The notes beneath the pieces are model-generated. The model made no database searches. It saw nothing but the letters and a program-made list of their open reading frames with translations, and was not told the origin of the DNA. Position numbers and translations under genes: made by a program. This document shows positions 1-8,675 of a stretch of DNA of 64,000 bases, piece by piece. The stretch covers positions 36,012 through 100,011 of the forward strand of contig JAZQKI010000023.1 in NCBI GenBank assembly GCA_045542075.1. Reading direction: 5' to 3'. This DNA is from SVTX01 sp045542075. Its GTDB lineage: Bacteria; Bacillota; Clostridia; Oscillospirales; CAG-272. Positions within the stretch are counted from its first letter, which is position 1, and each line of letters begins with the position of its first letter.

Positions 1-1383
1 TTGCGTTAGCCTCAGAAGCTCGTATTTGCCCTCAAGAGCCTTGCTGTAGCTCTCAAGCGACGGAGTTGCCGACGACAAAAGCATCACCGCTCCGCTGTAC
101 GCGCATCTGTATCGCGCTATATCTCTTGCGTGATATTTCGGGGAGCTTTCGGACTTATACGTTGCCTCATGCTCCTCGTCTATAATTATAAGTCCAAGAT
201 TTTTGACGGGCGAGAACACCGCCGAGCGCGTGCCTATAACTATGTCCGCCTCGCCGGACTTTATTTTTGAATAAGCGTCAAACCTTTCACCCGCGGAAAG
301 TCCCGAGTGAACAAGAGAGACTCTTTGTCCGTATCTTGAACGGAATATCCCAAGTGTCTGCGGAGTCAACGCTATCTCGGGAAGAAGCACTATCACTCCT
401 CTGCCCTCGCTTATCGCCTTGTCAATAGCGGTCACGATAACACTGGTCTTTCCGCTTCCCGTGACGCCGTGAAGCAACACCGCGCGCGGCTGACGCGAGC
501 TTATATGCGAGCATATTCTGTCCGCCGCCGACTGCTGCTCCGCGTTCAGAACGTATTCGGTCGGATGTCCTATCTCCCCCGATATCGCCTCTCTGTATCT
601 ACGCTCGCGTCGCTTTACTATAACGCCCTTTTGCACAAGCGTCTTTACGGGCGCATCGGTCGTATTGCTCGCAGAAAGAATCTCGTCAAGCGTTCTCTCT
701 CTGCCATCCGACAGTATTTCAATTATTACCTTATGCTTTTGCGCGGTTATTTTTGTGCTTTCAAGCACAGCCCTGTCAAGCGAATAAAAGCTTTCGTATA
801 TCTCGCCCGCAACTCTGCCGCTTTCAACACTCCTTTTTATAACCTGCTTTGAAAGCAGCCTTTCAACAGACTCTCCCGCCGCGGCAGCGCCAAATCTGCC
901 CTTGAGCATATCCATGCTCGCGGTACCCTTTGACACAATATAGTCGTAGACGAACAGGTCCGCCGGTGTGAATCCCGCAGAGGAATTAGGCAACACCTCG
1001 CCGCTCGGCGAATAATACTCGGTGAGCTTTCCCAGTGCCGCCGCAGGGACAACACATCTCACCGCATCTCCAAACGTACAAAGTGTCTGTGTTTTCATGT
1101 ACATGCAAAGCCCCAGCATCTCGTCGGACAGGGGGTCTCTGTCGGGGCAGACGTCTATTACAGACTTGGGGTTTTTATACTCGCTTATGCTCATAAGCTC
1201 CCAGACTATCGCCATCTGCTTGCGATTGGTACGTCCAAAGGGCACCGTTACAAAGCACCCTCTCTGTATTTTGCCGCGCAGGTCAATTGGCACAAAATAG
1301 TCATAGGAGGTGTCTATTGCATACGGACTGTCAAGCAAATACACCGATACGTATTCGTACCTTGAACAAGTTCCCTGTTGCAT
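1..1383 (-). CDS. priA: Primosomal protein N' (replication restart helicase PriA), partial
   Basis: PriA is the 3'-5' DNA helicase that reloads the replisome at stalled forks. The first 461 residues are present; the C-terminal part (zinc-binding region and late helicase motifs) lies beyond the window edge. Seen: an N-terminal DNA-binding region, Walker A GVTGSGKT at about 306-313, and Walker B DEEH at 402-405 followed by the SSATPS helicase motif near the edge. The ATG at 1383 is preceded by a strong GGAGGTG site. It is the last visible gene of the yicC-remA-rpoZ-priA minus-strand run, about 50 bp after rpoZ. Family assignment is secure; nothing odd is visible in the part present. Confidence 0.95.
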   Translation of the reverse strand, partial: MQQGTCSRYEYVSVYLLDSPYAIDTSYDYFVPIDLRGKIQRGCFVTVPFGRTNRKQMAIVWELMSISEYKNPKSVIDVCPDRDPLSDEMLGLCMYMKTQTLCTFGDAVRCVVPAAALGKLTEYYSPSGEVLPNSSAGFTPADLFVYDYIVSKGTASMDMLKGRFGAAAAGESVERLLSKQVIKRSVESGRVAGEIYESFYSLDRAVLESTKITAQKHKVIIEILSDGRERTLDEILSASNTTDAPVKTLVQKGVIVKRRERRYREAISGEIGHPTEYVLNAEQQSAADRICSHISSRQPRAVLLHGVTGSGKTSVIVTAIDKAISEGRGVIVLLPEIALTPQTLGIFRSRYGQRVSLVHSGLSAGERFDAYSKIKSGEADIVIGTRSAVFSPVKNLGLIIIDEEHEATYKSESSPKYHARDIARYRCAYSGAVMLLSSATPSLESYSKALEGKYELLRLTQ

Positions 1384-1434
1384 ACCTACACCTCCTCTGA
1401 AAGCATATTCCAAACACTCAATGCGGCAATCGGA

Positions 1435-1737
1435 TTATTCGAAATCTTCCTCTGCCTCTACTGCCGCGCTCTGTTTTTCGCGTCTGACTATAACGTAGTC
1501 ACCCTCGTGAATTCTTCTTATAGCAGTCTTTACCGCCTTGTCGTCGCGAAGCTCCTTGTCGATCATGCTGTTGGTGGGATGATCGCTGTCCTTACCGTTT
1601 GCATTTGCGTGCTCCGCGTCCTCGCGCTGCTTTACGTATTCGTCCGTTACTATGCGCGCGCACTTTGCCGTTGCAAGCGAAAGCTCATATCTGTTGTACT
1701 GTCCCTTTGTAAGCTCGTTTATCGTTGGATAAAGCAT
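1435..1737 (-). CDS. rpoZ: RNA polymerase omega subunit
   Basis: A 100-residue omega subunit, which helps assemble and stabilise RNA polymerase by clamping the beta' subunit. The family start MLYPTINELT is followed by the conserved core NRYELSLATAKCAR, and the tail is acidic. Length is typical for Bacillota. A GAAAGAGAG site precedes the ATG. It sits between remA and priA. In many Clostridia gmk (guanylate kinase) lies between remA and rpoZ, but here only 47 bp separate them. Confidence 0.93.
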   Translation of the reverse strand: MLYPTINELTKGQYNRYELSLATAKCARIVTDEYVKQREDAEHANANGKDSDHPTNSMIDKELRDDKAVKTAIRRIHEGDYVIVRREKQSAAVEAEEDFE

Positions 1738-1784
1738 GTTTTTTCTCTCTTTCGTTATATAATATTTGATTTGTTTTTCTGTTT

Positions 1785-2057
1785 TTAGTCCTCGTCGGAC
1801 GCGTCTTCCTCGACAAGCGTATCCTCGGAGTCAAGTCTGTTTGCGATAGTCTCCGCCTGAAGCATTGAGAGTATCACGTGGTCGGAATCGGTTATAACAA
1901 CCGCCCTGGTTTTTCTTCCGCAGGTGACGTCAATAACTCTGCCCGCGTCCTTTGAGTCCTGAATGAGACGCTTGATGGGTGCGCTCTCGGGGCTCGCTAT
2001 TGCAATTATTCGCTCAACGGCTATCATATTGCCGTATCCAATGTTTATAAATTTCAT
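1785..2057 (-). CDS. remA: RemA family regulator (DUF370)
   Basis: A 90-residue RemA-like protein. In Bacillus RemA is a DNA-binding activator of biofilm-matrix operons. The family start MKFINIGYGN and the core GRKTRAVVITDSDHVILS are visible, with an acidic tail of about 15 residues. An AAGGAGC site precedes the ATG. The link to yicC and rpoZ is the classic Bacillota context. A relative, RemB, is encoded at 59088-59342, so the window carries both DUF370 paralogues. The target genes here are unknown. Confidence 0.9.
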   Translation of the reverse strand: MKFINIGYGNMIAVERIIAIASPESAPIKRLIQDSKDAGRVIDVTCGRKTRAVVITDSDHVILSMLQAETIANRLDSEDTLVEEDASDED

Positions 2058-2095
2058 TTTTTGCTCCTTTTTGCTATCTGTGTCGCACTCTGCAT

Positions 2096-2980
2096 TTACT
2101 CTATATTCTGTATCTGCTCGCGGATCTTTTCAAGCTCGGTCTTGACCTCAACAACAAGTCTCGCAATATCCGCATTAGCGCACTTGGAGCCCGTCGTATT
2201 TATCTCTCGGTTCATTTCCTGAAGCAAGAAGTCCAGGCTTCTGCCAACAGGCTCATCCGAGTCAAGATATCCGTAGAACGCCACAAAGTGTGAGTTGAGT
2301 CTTACCAGCTCCTCGTCTATCGCCGCCTTGTCCGCGTAGATAGCGCATTCGGTAAGGATCCTGCTCTCGTCCACCGTCACGTTATTATCCGCAAGCACCG
2401 CGCGGAGCTTTTCCTCAAGCTTTGTCTTATATCCGCCAATATCGCTTTCGGACAATTCCTTTATCTTTTCCACAACAGTCTGTATGTGAGCCGCCTTGCC
2501 CTCGAGGTCTTTCTTTATCCTCTCTCCCTCGGCTATCCTTGCCGCTATAAATGCGTCAGCTGCCGCGGAAAGCACGGTCTCAAGGTCCTCCCAGTCGCGC
2601 TCATCCTCGTCTTTTTTCTTGAAGATCAGAACGTCAGGCGCACGCGCAACATCCATGAGAGTTATCTCGCCCGAGAGCCCAAAGTCCTGCTTTAACTTGC
2701 TCAGCGCCGCTATATAATTCTGTGCGTATTCGGTGTTTACCGTGATCTCGGTATCCGCGCTCTCGGTAAACTCGACCGATATGAACACGTCAACCTTTCC
2801 TCGCGATATTCCCTTTTCCTGAAGATAGGGCTTTATTTTCTGCTCCAGATGAGAATAAATTCTCGGGAGCTTTACCTGACAGTCAAAATATCTGTTGTTT
2901 ACGGACTTTATCTCGACCGTTATGTCCTTTCCCCCGACAGTCCGGCGACTTCGCCCGAAGGACGTCATACTTTTCAGCAT
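2096..2980 (-). CDS. yicC: YicC family endoribonuclease
   Basis: A 294-residue YicC/YloC protein, a family of endoribonucleases implicated in small-RNA turnover and stationary-phase survival. The start MLKSMTSFGR at 2980 is the family N-terminus and has a GGGGAGG site; an upstream in-frame ATG at 3046 lies over the promoter and is rejected. The C-terminal block EINTTGSK is typical. First gene of the operon yicC-remA-rpoZ-priA, driven by the promoter at 3018-3046. Confidence 0.92.
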   Translation of the reverse strand: MLKSMTSFGRSRRTVGGKDITVEIKSVNNRYFDCQVKLPRIYSHLEQKIKPYLQEKGISRGKVDVFISVEFTESADTEITVNTEYAQNYIAALSKLKQDFGLSGEITLMDVARAPDVLIFKKKDEDERDWEDLETVLSAAADAFIAARIAEGERIKKDLEGKAAHIQTVVEKIKELSESDIGGYKTKLEEKLRAVLADNNVTVDESRILTECAIYADKAAIDEELVRLNSHFVAFYGYLDSDEPVGRSLDFLLQEMNREINTTGSKCANADIARLVVEVKTELEKIREQIQNIE

Positions 2981-3017
2981 AAAATCTGCCTCCCCGTAAA
3001 ATTGCGCATATATAATT

Positions 3018-3046
3018 ATTTTAATACTTTTCCTATATCTTGTCAA
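3018..3046 (-). promoter_or_regulatory. Sigma-A promoter of the yicC operon
   Basis: On the minus strand, TTGACA and TAAAAT are separated by 17 bp, about 40 bp upstream of the yicC ATG. Confidence 0.75.
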
Positions 3047-3100
3047 GTTTTTGTGAACAATAATTTACTTATTATTCACCGTTTGTTTGCTTTTGTATAT

Positions 3101-3144
3101 AAAAATCAAAATCATGCCGAAGGGGTGTTTCCCCTCCGACATGA
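3101..3144 (-). terminator. Terminator after gtrA
   Basis: Imperfect hairpin at 3112-3144 (arms around GGAGGGG/CCCCTTC) followed on the minus strand by a T-rich tract, just downstream of the gtrA stop. Confidence 0.65.
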
Positions 3145-3157
3145 CGGTCTGACTGTT

Positions 3158-3679
3158 TTATTTTTGAGCCTTGCTCCTGAATACGAAAAATTTACTGAAA
3201 TAATAATTTGCAATTATCTCGATAACGGAATATATCGCAAGCGCCGCCGTTGTGCCGAGTATTTCTGCCGAAAGCGTTATTCCGAGCAGAGTAAGCTCGC
3301 CTGTGATCACAGCCGCAAACAACAGCTCAAGCAGATACTGAAGCACAAGCGAAAGCAACAGTGTCAGCACTCTGCCCTCAGCAAAAACCAAAAGCTGCTT
3401 GCCTGTCGGGACGTCTTGATCCGCATCGGTAAAAACCCATCTTTTATTGGTATAAAAAGCCACTAACACACCCGAACACCATTTAAGTGTGTTCGCGACA
3501 ATATTCGCCACGAGATATCTTACGCTGTCCTTTCCTTCATCAAGCGCGCCAAACGCGACCTTGCCTATCCAAAGCGTAAGGTAGAACACCGAAAATGATA
3601 CTATAGTCGTGCATACCCCAAAGAAAAGATATTTTATTACAACCTTGTGTTTTTCGTAAAATTCTTTTATTTTTGACAT
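3158..3679 (-). CDS. GtrA-like membrane protein
   Basis: A 173-residue GtrA/DPMS family protein. Members are small four-helix membrane proteins that assist polyprenyl-linked sugar transfer. Four hydrophobic segments are visible, the first starting near residue 15, with the family signature NKRWVF after the second. The ATG at 3679 is preceded by GGAGAGAGG; a TTG 12 nt upstream is inside that site. It follows cysS by 12 bp, so the two are co-transcribed. No glycosyltransferase partner is adjacent, so the lipid-sugar pathway is unknown. Confidence 0.85.
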   Translation of the reverse strand: MSKIKEFYEKHKVVIKYLFFGVCTTIVSFSVFYLTLWIGKVAFGALDEGKDSVRYLVANIVANTLKWCSGVLVAFYTNKRWVFTDADQDVPTGKQLLVFAEGRVLTLLLSLVLQYLLELLFAAVITGELTLLGITLSAEILGTTAALAIYSVIEIIANYYFSKFFVFRSKAQK

Positions 3680-3691
3680 TCCTCTCTCCAA

Positions 3692-5140
3692 TTATCCGAT
3701 TTTGAATGTCGTTCCCTCGCGAGAGTCAATAAGCGTGACGCCTCTATCAAGAAGATGCTGGCGTATGCGGTCTGCCTCGGCGAAGTTTTTATCCTTCTTT
3801 GCCTGCTTTCGCTGCTCAATAAGTGAAAGTATCTCCTGAACAAATGGGTCGCTCTCATCGTATGCGGGCGCCTCTTTCGCCTTTTCCTCCGCCTTTTTCT
3901 CGGCGCGGAGCTTGCTTGCCGCCTCGATAAGTCCGCAGGACAGAACTCTGTCAAAGTCCGCAACCAGCGCGAGCTTTGTCTTTCCGTTGGTCCTGAGCTT
4001 GAGCACGTCGTAAAGCGCGGTGATCGCGAGCGAGGTGTTAAGGTCATTGTCAAGCGCGTCTGTAAATCTCTTTTTGCCTTCCGCAAAAGCTTCTGCGTCA
4101 AGCTGACCGTCCTCGGGGTCAATCTGAGCGAGCCTTGCTATGAGCTTGTTGTAGGAAACAGTTGAATTATCAAGGTTTTCATAGGAGAAAACAAGATTTT
4201 TTCTGTAATGCGACTGCAAGCAGAAGAATCTGTACGCAAGCGGGTCATATCCCTTGGATTCAAGCAAGGACACCGTCAAAAACTCACCCGCGGACTTTGA
4301 CATCTTGCCCGAGCTGGTGTTAAGATGATAAACGTGGAACCAATAGTTGCACCACTTGTGTCCCACAAACGACTCGGTCTGCGCTATCTCGTTTGTATGA
4401 TGAGGGAACTGATTGTCAATTCCTCCGCAGTGTATATCAAGATATTCGCCAAGATATTTCATACTTATTCCCGAACATTCAATATGCCAGCCGGGATATC
4501 CGACTCCCCAGGGGGAATCCCACTTGAGCTCCTGCGAATCAAACTTGGACTTTGTAAACCAAAGCACGAAGTCTGCCTTGTTTTTCTTGTTTACGTCACC
4601 CTCAACGCCCTCACGGACGCCAACCTCAAGGTCTTCCTCCTCAAAGTCATTGAAAATGTAATACTGCTCGAGCTTTGACGTGTCAAAATACACGTTCCCG
4701 CCCGCCACGTAAGCATATCCGCGTTCAAGTAGTCCCTCAACAAGCGCAATAAACTCAGAAATACATCCCGTTGCGGGAGCAATTATCCCGGGCTTTTTGA
4801 TATTCAGCTTTTCGCAGTCCGCAAAAAACGCGTCGGTGTAATATTTTGCTATTTCAAGCACCGTCTTATGCTCGCGCTTAGCTCCCTTGAGCATCTTGTC
4901 CTCGCCCGTATCTCCGTCGCTGGACAGGTGTCCCACGTCGGTGATATTCATAACGCGGGTAACGTCAAGTCCACTGTACGAAAGATACTTCTCAAGCACA
5001 TCCTCCATAATGTAGGTGCGGAGGTTTCCTATGTGCGCGAAATGATAAACGGTAGGTCCGCAGGTATACATGCTGACCTTGCCCTCCTCGCGCGGAATAA
5101 ATTCTTCTCTTTTTCTTGTTGCAGAGTTATATAAAATCAT
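3692..5140 (-). CDS. cysS: Cysteinyl-tRNA synthetase
   Basis: A 482-residue class I synthetase charging tRNA-Cys. The HIGH-type motif HIGN is at 36-39, the zinc-site cysteine at 27 (CGPTVY), and the KMSKS loop near residue 270. The C-terminal helical tRNA-binding part is Lys/Glu-rich (a KKAEEKAKEA stretch). The ATG at 5140 has a TAGGAG site. It is the middle gene of a three-gene operon with a TIM-barrel protein upstream and gtrA downstream. No T-box leader is seen, as the operon starts at the upstream gene. Confidence 0.96.
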   Translation of the reverse strand: MILYNSATRKREEFIPREEGKVSMYTCGPTVYHFAHIGNLRTYIMEDVLEKYLSYSGLDVTRVMNITDVGHLSSDGDTGEDKMLKGAKREHKTVLEIAKYYTDAFFADCEKLNIKKPGIIAPATGCISEFIALVEGLLERGYAYVAGGNVYFDTSKLEQYYIFNDFEEEDLEVGVREGVEGDVNKKNKADFVLWFTKSKFDSQELKWDSPWGVGYPGWHIECSGISMKYLGEYLDIHCGGIDNQFPHHTNEIAQTESFVGHKWCNYWFHVYHLNTSSGKMSKSAGEFLTVSLLESKGYDPLAYRFFCLQSHYRKNLVFSYENLDNSTVSYNKLIARLAQIDPEDGQLDAEAFAEGKKRFTDALDNDLNTSLAITALYDVLKLRTNGKTKLALVADFDRVLSCGLIEAASKLRAEKKAEEKAKEAPAYDESDPFVQEILSLIEQRKQAKKDKNFAEADRIRQHLLDRGVTLIDSREGTTFKIG

Positions 5141-5152
5141 GATGTTCTCCTA

Positions 5153-6010
5153 TCATCTCTCAATAAGTCTCGCGATCCTCTGTCCGACGAAAAGCACTCT
5201 CCGTCCGAACTCCTCGCGTACGTGGGCATCACTTGGCACGTCCCACGCCCTGACCTCTATATTTATATATCCGTTATACTCTATCCTTGCGAGCAAATCT
5301 GCCACAGCATCCCAATCAATTTTGCCGTCAAATGGCATCAGGTGCGAGTCGGTATAGCCGTTATTGTCATGCGCGTGGACTGTCAAAAGCCTGTTTTTAA
5401 GGCAAAGAACGTCCTCTGTGGGTCTGCCAGAGATATTTGCGTGTCCAAAGTCCCAGCACACTCCAACGTCAAGCGCATCGGCAAGCGACAGGATCTCCGC
5501 CGCGGTACAACCGAAAAGGTGGTCGCCGTCTCCCTCGCAGGAGCTTGCCATGTTTTCAATACAGAGCTTCACGCCCTTCTCCCTCGCATACTCACAAATG
5601 GGAGTCAGAAATTCCATATTCGCTCTTGCCCAGACATTTGCGCCAAATCTTTTCTCGTGAAGCGCGATGGGGTGTATGACCGCGAGCGGTATGCACATTT
5701 TTGCCGCCGCGTCTATCCCCGCCCGTACGTCACGACTGTATCTTTCCATAGCGGAAGCTTCCATTGGATCGGGCATGTAAAACGGCAAATGGCAGGACGG
5801 AATATCAAGATTTTTCCGCTGTGCCTTCTGTCTTGCCGCATAAAGCACGGTCTTGTACGAGTCGTCGGATGCGCTGAGGCTGTCAAACGACATATCCACA
5901 CCGTCAAAGCCAATATCCGACATATAATCTATCATCCCTGTTACCGAAAATCTTCCGTTCGGATGAGCCGAATATATACGCGACGGCGCACAAACTCTGA
6001 TTTTTGACAT
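5153..6010 (-). CDS. Sugar phosphate isomerase/epimerase family TIM-barrel protein
   Basis: A 285-residue protein of the xylose isomerase-like TIM-barrel superfamily (AP endonuclease 2 fold). Metal-site style segments are seen: IPSCHLPFY, LAVIHPIALH, LCIENM, CWDFGHANISG and HAHDNNG, ending in a strand with INIEVRAW. Members isomerise or epimerise sugars or act as myo-inosose dehydratases; the substrate cannot be read from sequence. The ATG at 6010 has a perfect AGGAGG site; an upstream in-frame ATG lacks one. First gene of the operon with cysS and gtrA. Confidence 0.85.
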   Translation of the reverse strand: MSKIRVCAPSRIYSAHPNGRFSVTGMIDYMSDIGFDGVDMSFDSLSASDDSYKTVLYAARQKAQRKNLDIPSCHLPFYMPDPMEASAMERYSRDVRAGIDAAAKMCIPLAVIHPIALHEKRFGANVWARANMEFLTPICEYAREKGVKLCIENMASSCEGDGDHLFGCTAAEILSLADALDVGVCWDFGHANISGRPTEDVLCLKNRLLTVHAHDNNGYTDSHLMPFDGKIDWDAVADLLARIEYNGYINIEVRAWDVPSDAHVREEFGRRVLFVGQRIARLIER

Positions 6011-6096
6011 GATATTCCTCCTTTTCTCGGTTTGCTTTTGCCGTTTTGCGGGCTTACGCATATCCAAAGCCCCGCAAACTGCTCATAGCTGGTTTA

Positions 6097-6125
6097 ATTA
6101 TATCAAAAAATCCAGCCCTTGTCAA
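6097..6125 (-). promoter_or_regulatory. Sigma-A promoter of the isomerase-cysS-gtrA operon
   Basis: Minus-strand TTGACA and TATAAT with a 17 bp spacer, both consensus-perfect. Confidence 0.85.
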
Positions 6126-6257
6126 TGATTTTCTTCAAGTTTTGGGGTACAAGAAAAGGCTGCTGCGATTTACCCTGCTAAAGCGTTAAAAAGTGCATAA
6201 AAAACCTTTCACGCTATGATTTTTTATGTGAAAATATACAAACTTTTATTTTATTTC

Positions 6258-6286
6258 TTGACTGCTATGCGCTTTTGATATATAAT
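6258..6286 (+). promoter_or_regulatory. Sigma-A promoter of serC
   Basis: TTGACT and TATAAT with a 17 bp spacer, giving a leader of about 60 nt that carries a small hairpin before the GCGGAGG ribosome site. Confidence 0.85.
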
Positions 6287-6354
6287 GGGTAGTAAATAAA
6301 TGTCTTACGCCTCGGCGCAAGACGGCAGATATTTTTCCCCGCGGAGGTTTTGTT

Positions 6355-7449
6355 ATGAACAGAGTTTACAATTTTTCGGCAGGTCCCTCAATGCTCCCCG
6401 TCCCCGTCCTTGAGCGCGCACAGAATGAGCTGTTGTGTTATGGCGACTCGGGTATGTCGGTGATGGAAATGAGTCACCGTTCTCCCGATTACGAAAAAAT
6501 CATTGCAAAGGCTGAGGCAGACCTCCGAGCACTTATGAGCATTCCCGACAATTACAAGGTTTTGTTCCTTCAGGGCGGCGCTTCAACTCAATTTTCGGCA
6601 ATCCCGCTCAATCTTATAAATCTCAAACCCGCAAAAAAGGCGCTTTACGCGGTTTCGGGTCAGTTCTCAGGCAAGGCATACAAGGAAGCTCAGAAAATGG
6701 GCTTTAACGCAAAATGCATAGCCACCACAAAGGATGATAACTTCAACCACACTCCCGTCATTACAAAGGATATGGTGGATCAGGACGCGTCTTATCTGCA
6801 TATCTGCTTTAATAACACCATTTACGGCACAAAGTACCCCGAGATCCCCGACACGGGCGACGTGCCGCTCGTTGCGGATCTTTCCTCCTGCATAATTTCC
6901 GAGCCTGTTGACGTATCCAGATTCGGAGTCATTTACGCAGGCGCGCAGAAGAATATGGCTCCCGCGGGTCTTACTCTCGTCATAGTCCGCGAGGATCTTC
7001 TCGGATACGCCGACGAGTCTGTTCCCACCATGCTTGACTGGAAGGTCATGGCAGATAACGGCTCTATGTACAACACTCCCCCGTGCTACGCTATCTATAT
7101 GGCAGGACTTGTGTACGATTGGATAAACTCCATCGGCGGTCTTGACGTTATGAAAGAAATGAACGTCAGAAAGGCAAAGCTGCTTTACGATTATCTTGAC
7201 AGTCAGTCCTATTACGTCGCGCCCGTTATAACCGAGTCACGCTCGCTTATGAACGTCACGTTTGTCACAGGAGACGCAGAGCTTGACAAGAAGTTCGCGT
7301 CCGAAGCTTCTGCGGCAGGGCTTAAAAATCTCAAGGGACACCGCTCGGTAGGCGGCATGAGAGCATCTATATACAACGCCATGCCCTACGAAGGCGTAGT
7401 TGCCCTCGTTGAATTCATGAAGAAATTTGCCGAGGAAAACAAGAAATAA
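6355..7449 (+). CDS. serC: Phosphoserine aminotransferase
   Basis: A 364-residue class V PLP aminotransferase converting 3-phosphohydroxypyruvate and glutamate to phosphoserine. The family start VYNFSAGPSMLP and the PLP loop AGAQKN with Lys199 are visible; the phosphate-site segment GHRSVGGMRAS is near the C-terminus. GCGGAGG precedes the ATG. It is followed 57 bp later by serA, so two steps of serine synthesis are paired. A serB phosphatase is not in the window. Confidence 0.97.
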   Translation: MNRVYNFSAGPSMLPVPVLERAQNELLCYGDSGMSVMEMSHRSPDYEKIIAKAEADLRALMSIPDNYKVLFLQGGASTQFSAIPLNLINLKPAKKALYAVSGQFSGKAYKEAQKMGFNAKCIATTKDDNFNHTPVITKDMVDQDASYLHICFNNTIYGTKYPEIPDTGDVPLVADLSSCIISEPVDVSRFGVIYAGAQKNMAPAGLTLVIVREDLLGYADESVPTMLDWKVMADNGSMYNTPPCYAIYMAGLVYDWINSIGGLDVMKEMNVRKAKLLYDYLDSQSYYVAPVITESRSLMNVTFVTGDAELDKKFASEASAAGLKNLKGHRSVGGMRASIYNAMPYEGVVALVEFMKKFAEENKK

Positions 7450-7460
7450 GCGCAGAATCA

Positions 7461-7482
7461 GCCTTTCCCCGTGGGGAAGCCT
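7461..7482. other. Hairpin between serC and serA
   Basis: Short inverted repeat with arms GCCTTTCCCC and GGGGAAGCC and almost no loop, lying 25 nt before the serA start. No T-tract follows, so it may stabilise or process the message rather than terminate it. Confidence 0.45.
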
Positions 7483-7506
7483 ATAATCACGAAAGGAAAC
7501 ACCGCT

Positions 7507-8658
7507 ATGAACATCAAGCTTCTGAATAAAATCGCAAAGGTCGGCACAAGCAGACTTCCCGCCGACAAATACAATATAGGCGAAGGTGTTGAAGCCCCCG
7601 TGGGTATTATGGTACGCTCGGCGGCTATGCACGACTATGAATTTAATCCCGAGCTGCTCGCGATAGCAAGAGCGGGCGCGGGCGTAAATAACATCCCCCT
7701 TGACAGGTGCACAAACAACGGCATCGTGGTATTTAACACACCCGGTGCGAACGCAAACGGAGTCAAGGAGCTGGTTATCTGCGGTCTTATGCTCGCGGCT
7801 CGTGACGTTGCGGGCGGAATTGAATGGGCAAAGACATTGACCGCCGACGTCGCAAAGACGGTCGAGAAGGGCAAGAGTCAGTTTGCGGGCACGGAGGTGC
7901 TTGGCAAAACCCTCGGAATTATCGGTCTCGGCGCGATTGGCGGACTTGTGGCTAACACCGCCGTCCATCTCGGCATGGACGTTGTCGGATGCGATCCCTA
8001 CCTCTCGGTCGAGGGTGCGTGGAATCTGAACCACCACGTCCGCAAAGGCGCAACGTATGAGACAATTTACACCGAGTCGGACTTTATAACCCTTCACGTT
8101 CCCTCCACCCCTCAGACAAAGGGAATGATAAACAAGGAAACCATCGCGCTTATGAAGGATGGTGTAAAGATCCTTAATTTCGCGCGTGCGGATCTCGTAA
8201 ATGCTGACGATCTGAAGGGGGCGCTCGCAAGCGGCAAGGTCTCCGCGTACGTCACCGACTTCCCCACCGAGGACGTCCTTGGCGTTAAGGGTGTTGTTGC
8301 TATTCCCCACCTCGGCGCGTCAACCGAGGAGTCCGAGGACAACTGCGCAGTTATGGCGGCTCTCCAGCTTGACGATTATCTTACAAACGGAAACATCAAA
8401 AACAGCGTCAATTTCCCTGCAGTCTCAATGCCCCGAAGCACAGACTACCGCATCTGTGTGCTCCACAAGAACATTCCCGCAATGCTCTCGACCATCACCG
8501 CCGCTTTCTCGGAGTGTAAGATAAATATTGAAAATATGACCAACAAGTCTCGAGGAGACGCAGCATATACTATTCTTGACATCGTCGGCTGCGCAAGCGA
8601 CGATATTATCGCAAAGCTTAACTCTACCGAAGGAATCATTCGAGTAAGAGTAATCTGA
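7507..8658 (+). CDS. serA: D-3-phosphoglycerate dehydrogenase
   Basis: A 383-residue D-2-hydroxyacid dehydrogenase that oxidises 3-phosphoglycerate in the first step of serine synthesis. The NAD-binding motif GLGAIGG is near residue 140, followed by the family block ILNFARADLVN and the catalytic-His segment IPHLGASTEE. A C-terminal ACT domain starts near residue 315 (YRICVLHKNIPAML). The ATG at 7507 has GAAAGGA; an in-frame start 36 nt upstream lacks a site. Co-transcribed with serC. Confidence 0.95.
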   Translation: MNIKLLNKIAKVGTSRLPADKYNIGEGVEAPVGIMVRSAAMHDYEFNPELLAIARAGAGVNNIPLDRCTNNGIVVFNTPGANANGVKELVICGLMLAARDVAGGIEWAKTLTADVAKTVEKGKSQFAGTEVLGKTLGIIGLGAIGGLVANTAVHLGMDVVGCDPYLSVEGAWNLNHHVRKGATYETIYTESDFITLHVPSTPQTKGMINKETIALMKDGVKILNFARADLVNADDLKGALASGKVSAYVTDFPTEDVLGVKGVVAIPHLGASTEESEDNCAVMAALQLDDYLTNGNIKNSVNFPAVSMPRSTDYRICVLHKNIPAMLSTITAAFSECKINIENMTNKSRGDAAYTILDIVGCASDDIIAKLNSTEGIIRVRVI

Positions 8659-8675
8659 TTTTTTGTGAGGTAAAT

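Larger units (their letters stand above)
6011..6354. other. Intergenic region between divergent operons
   Basis: 344 bp without a gene. It contains the two divergent promoters listed separately and, at 6302-6323, a hairpin (arms GTCTT/AAGAC with inner CGCC/GGCG) in the serC leader. No riboswitch that I recognise is present. Confidence 0.6.

Noticed and set aside
7237..8310. 357-codon minus-strand open frame opposite serC-serA
   Set aside because: Crosses two well-supported genes in antisense, with no start signal.
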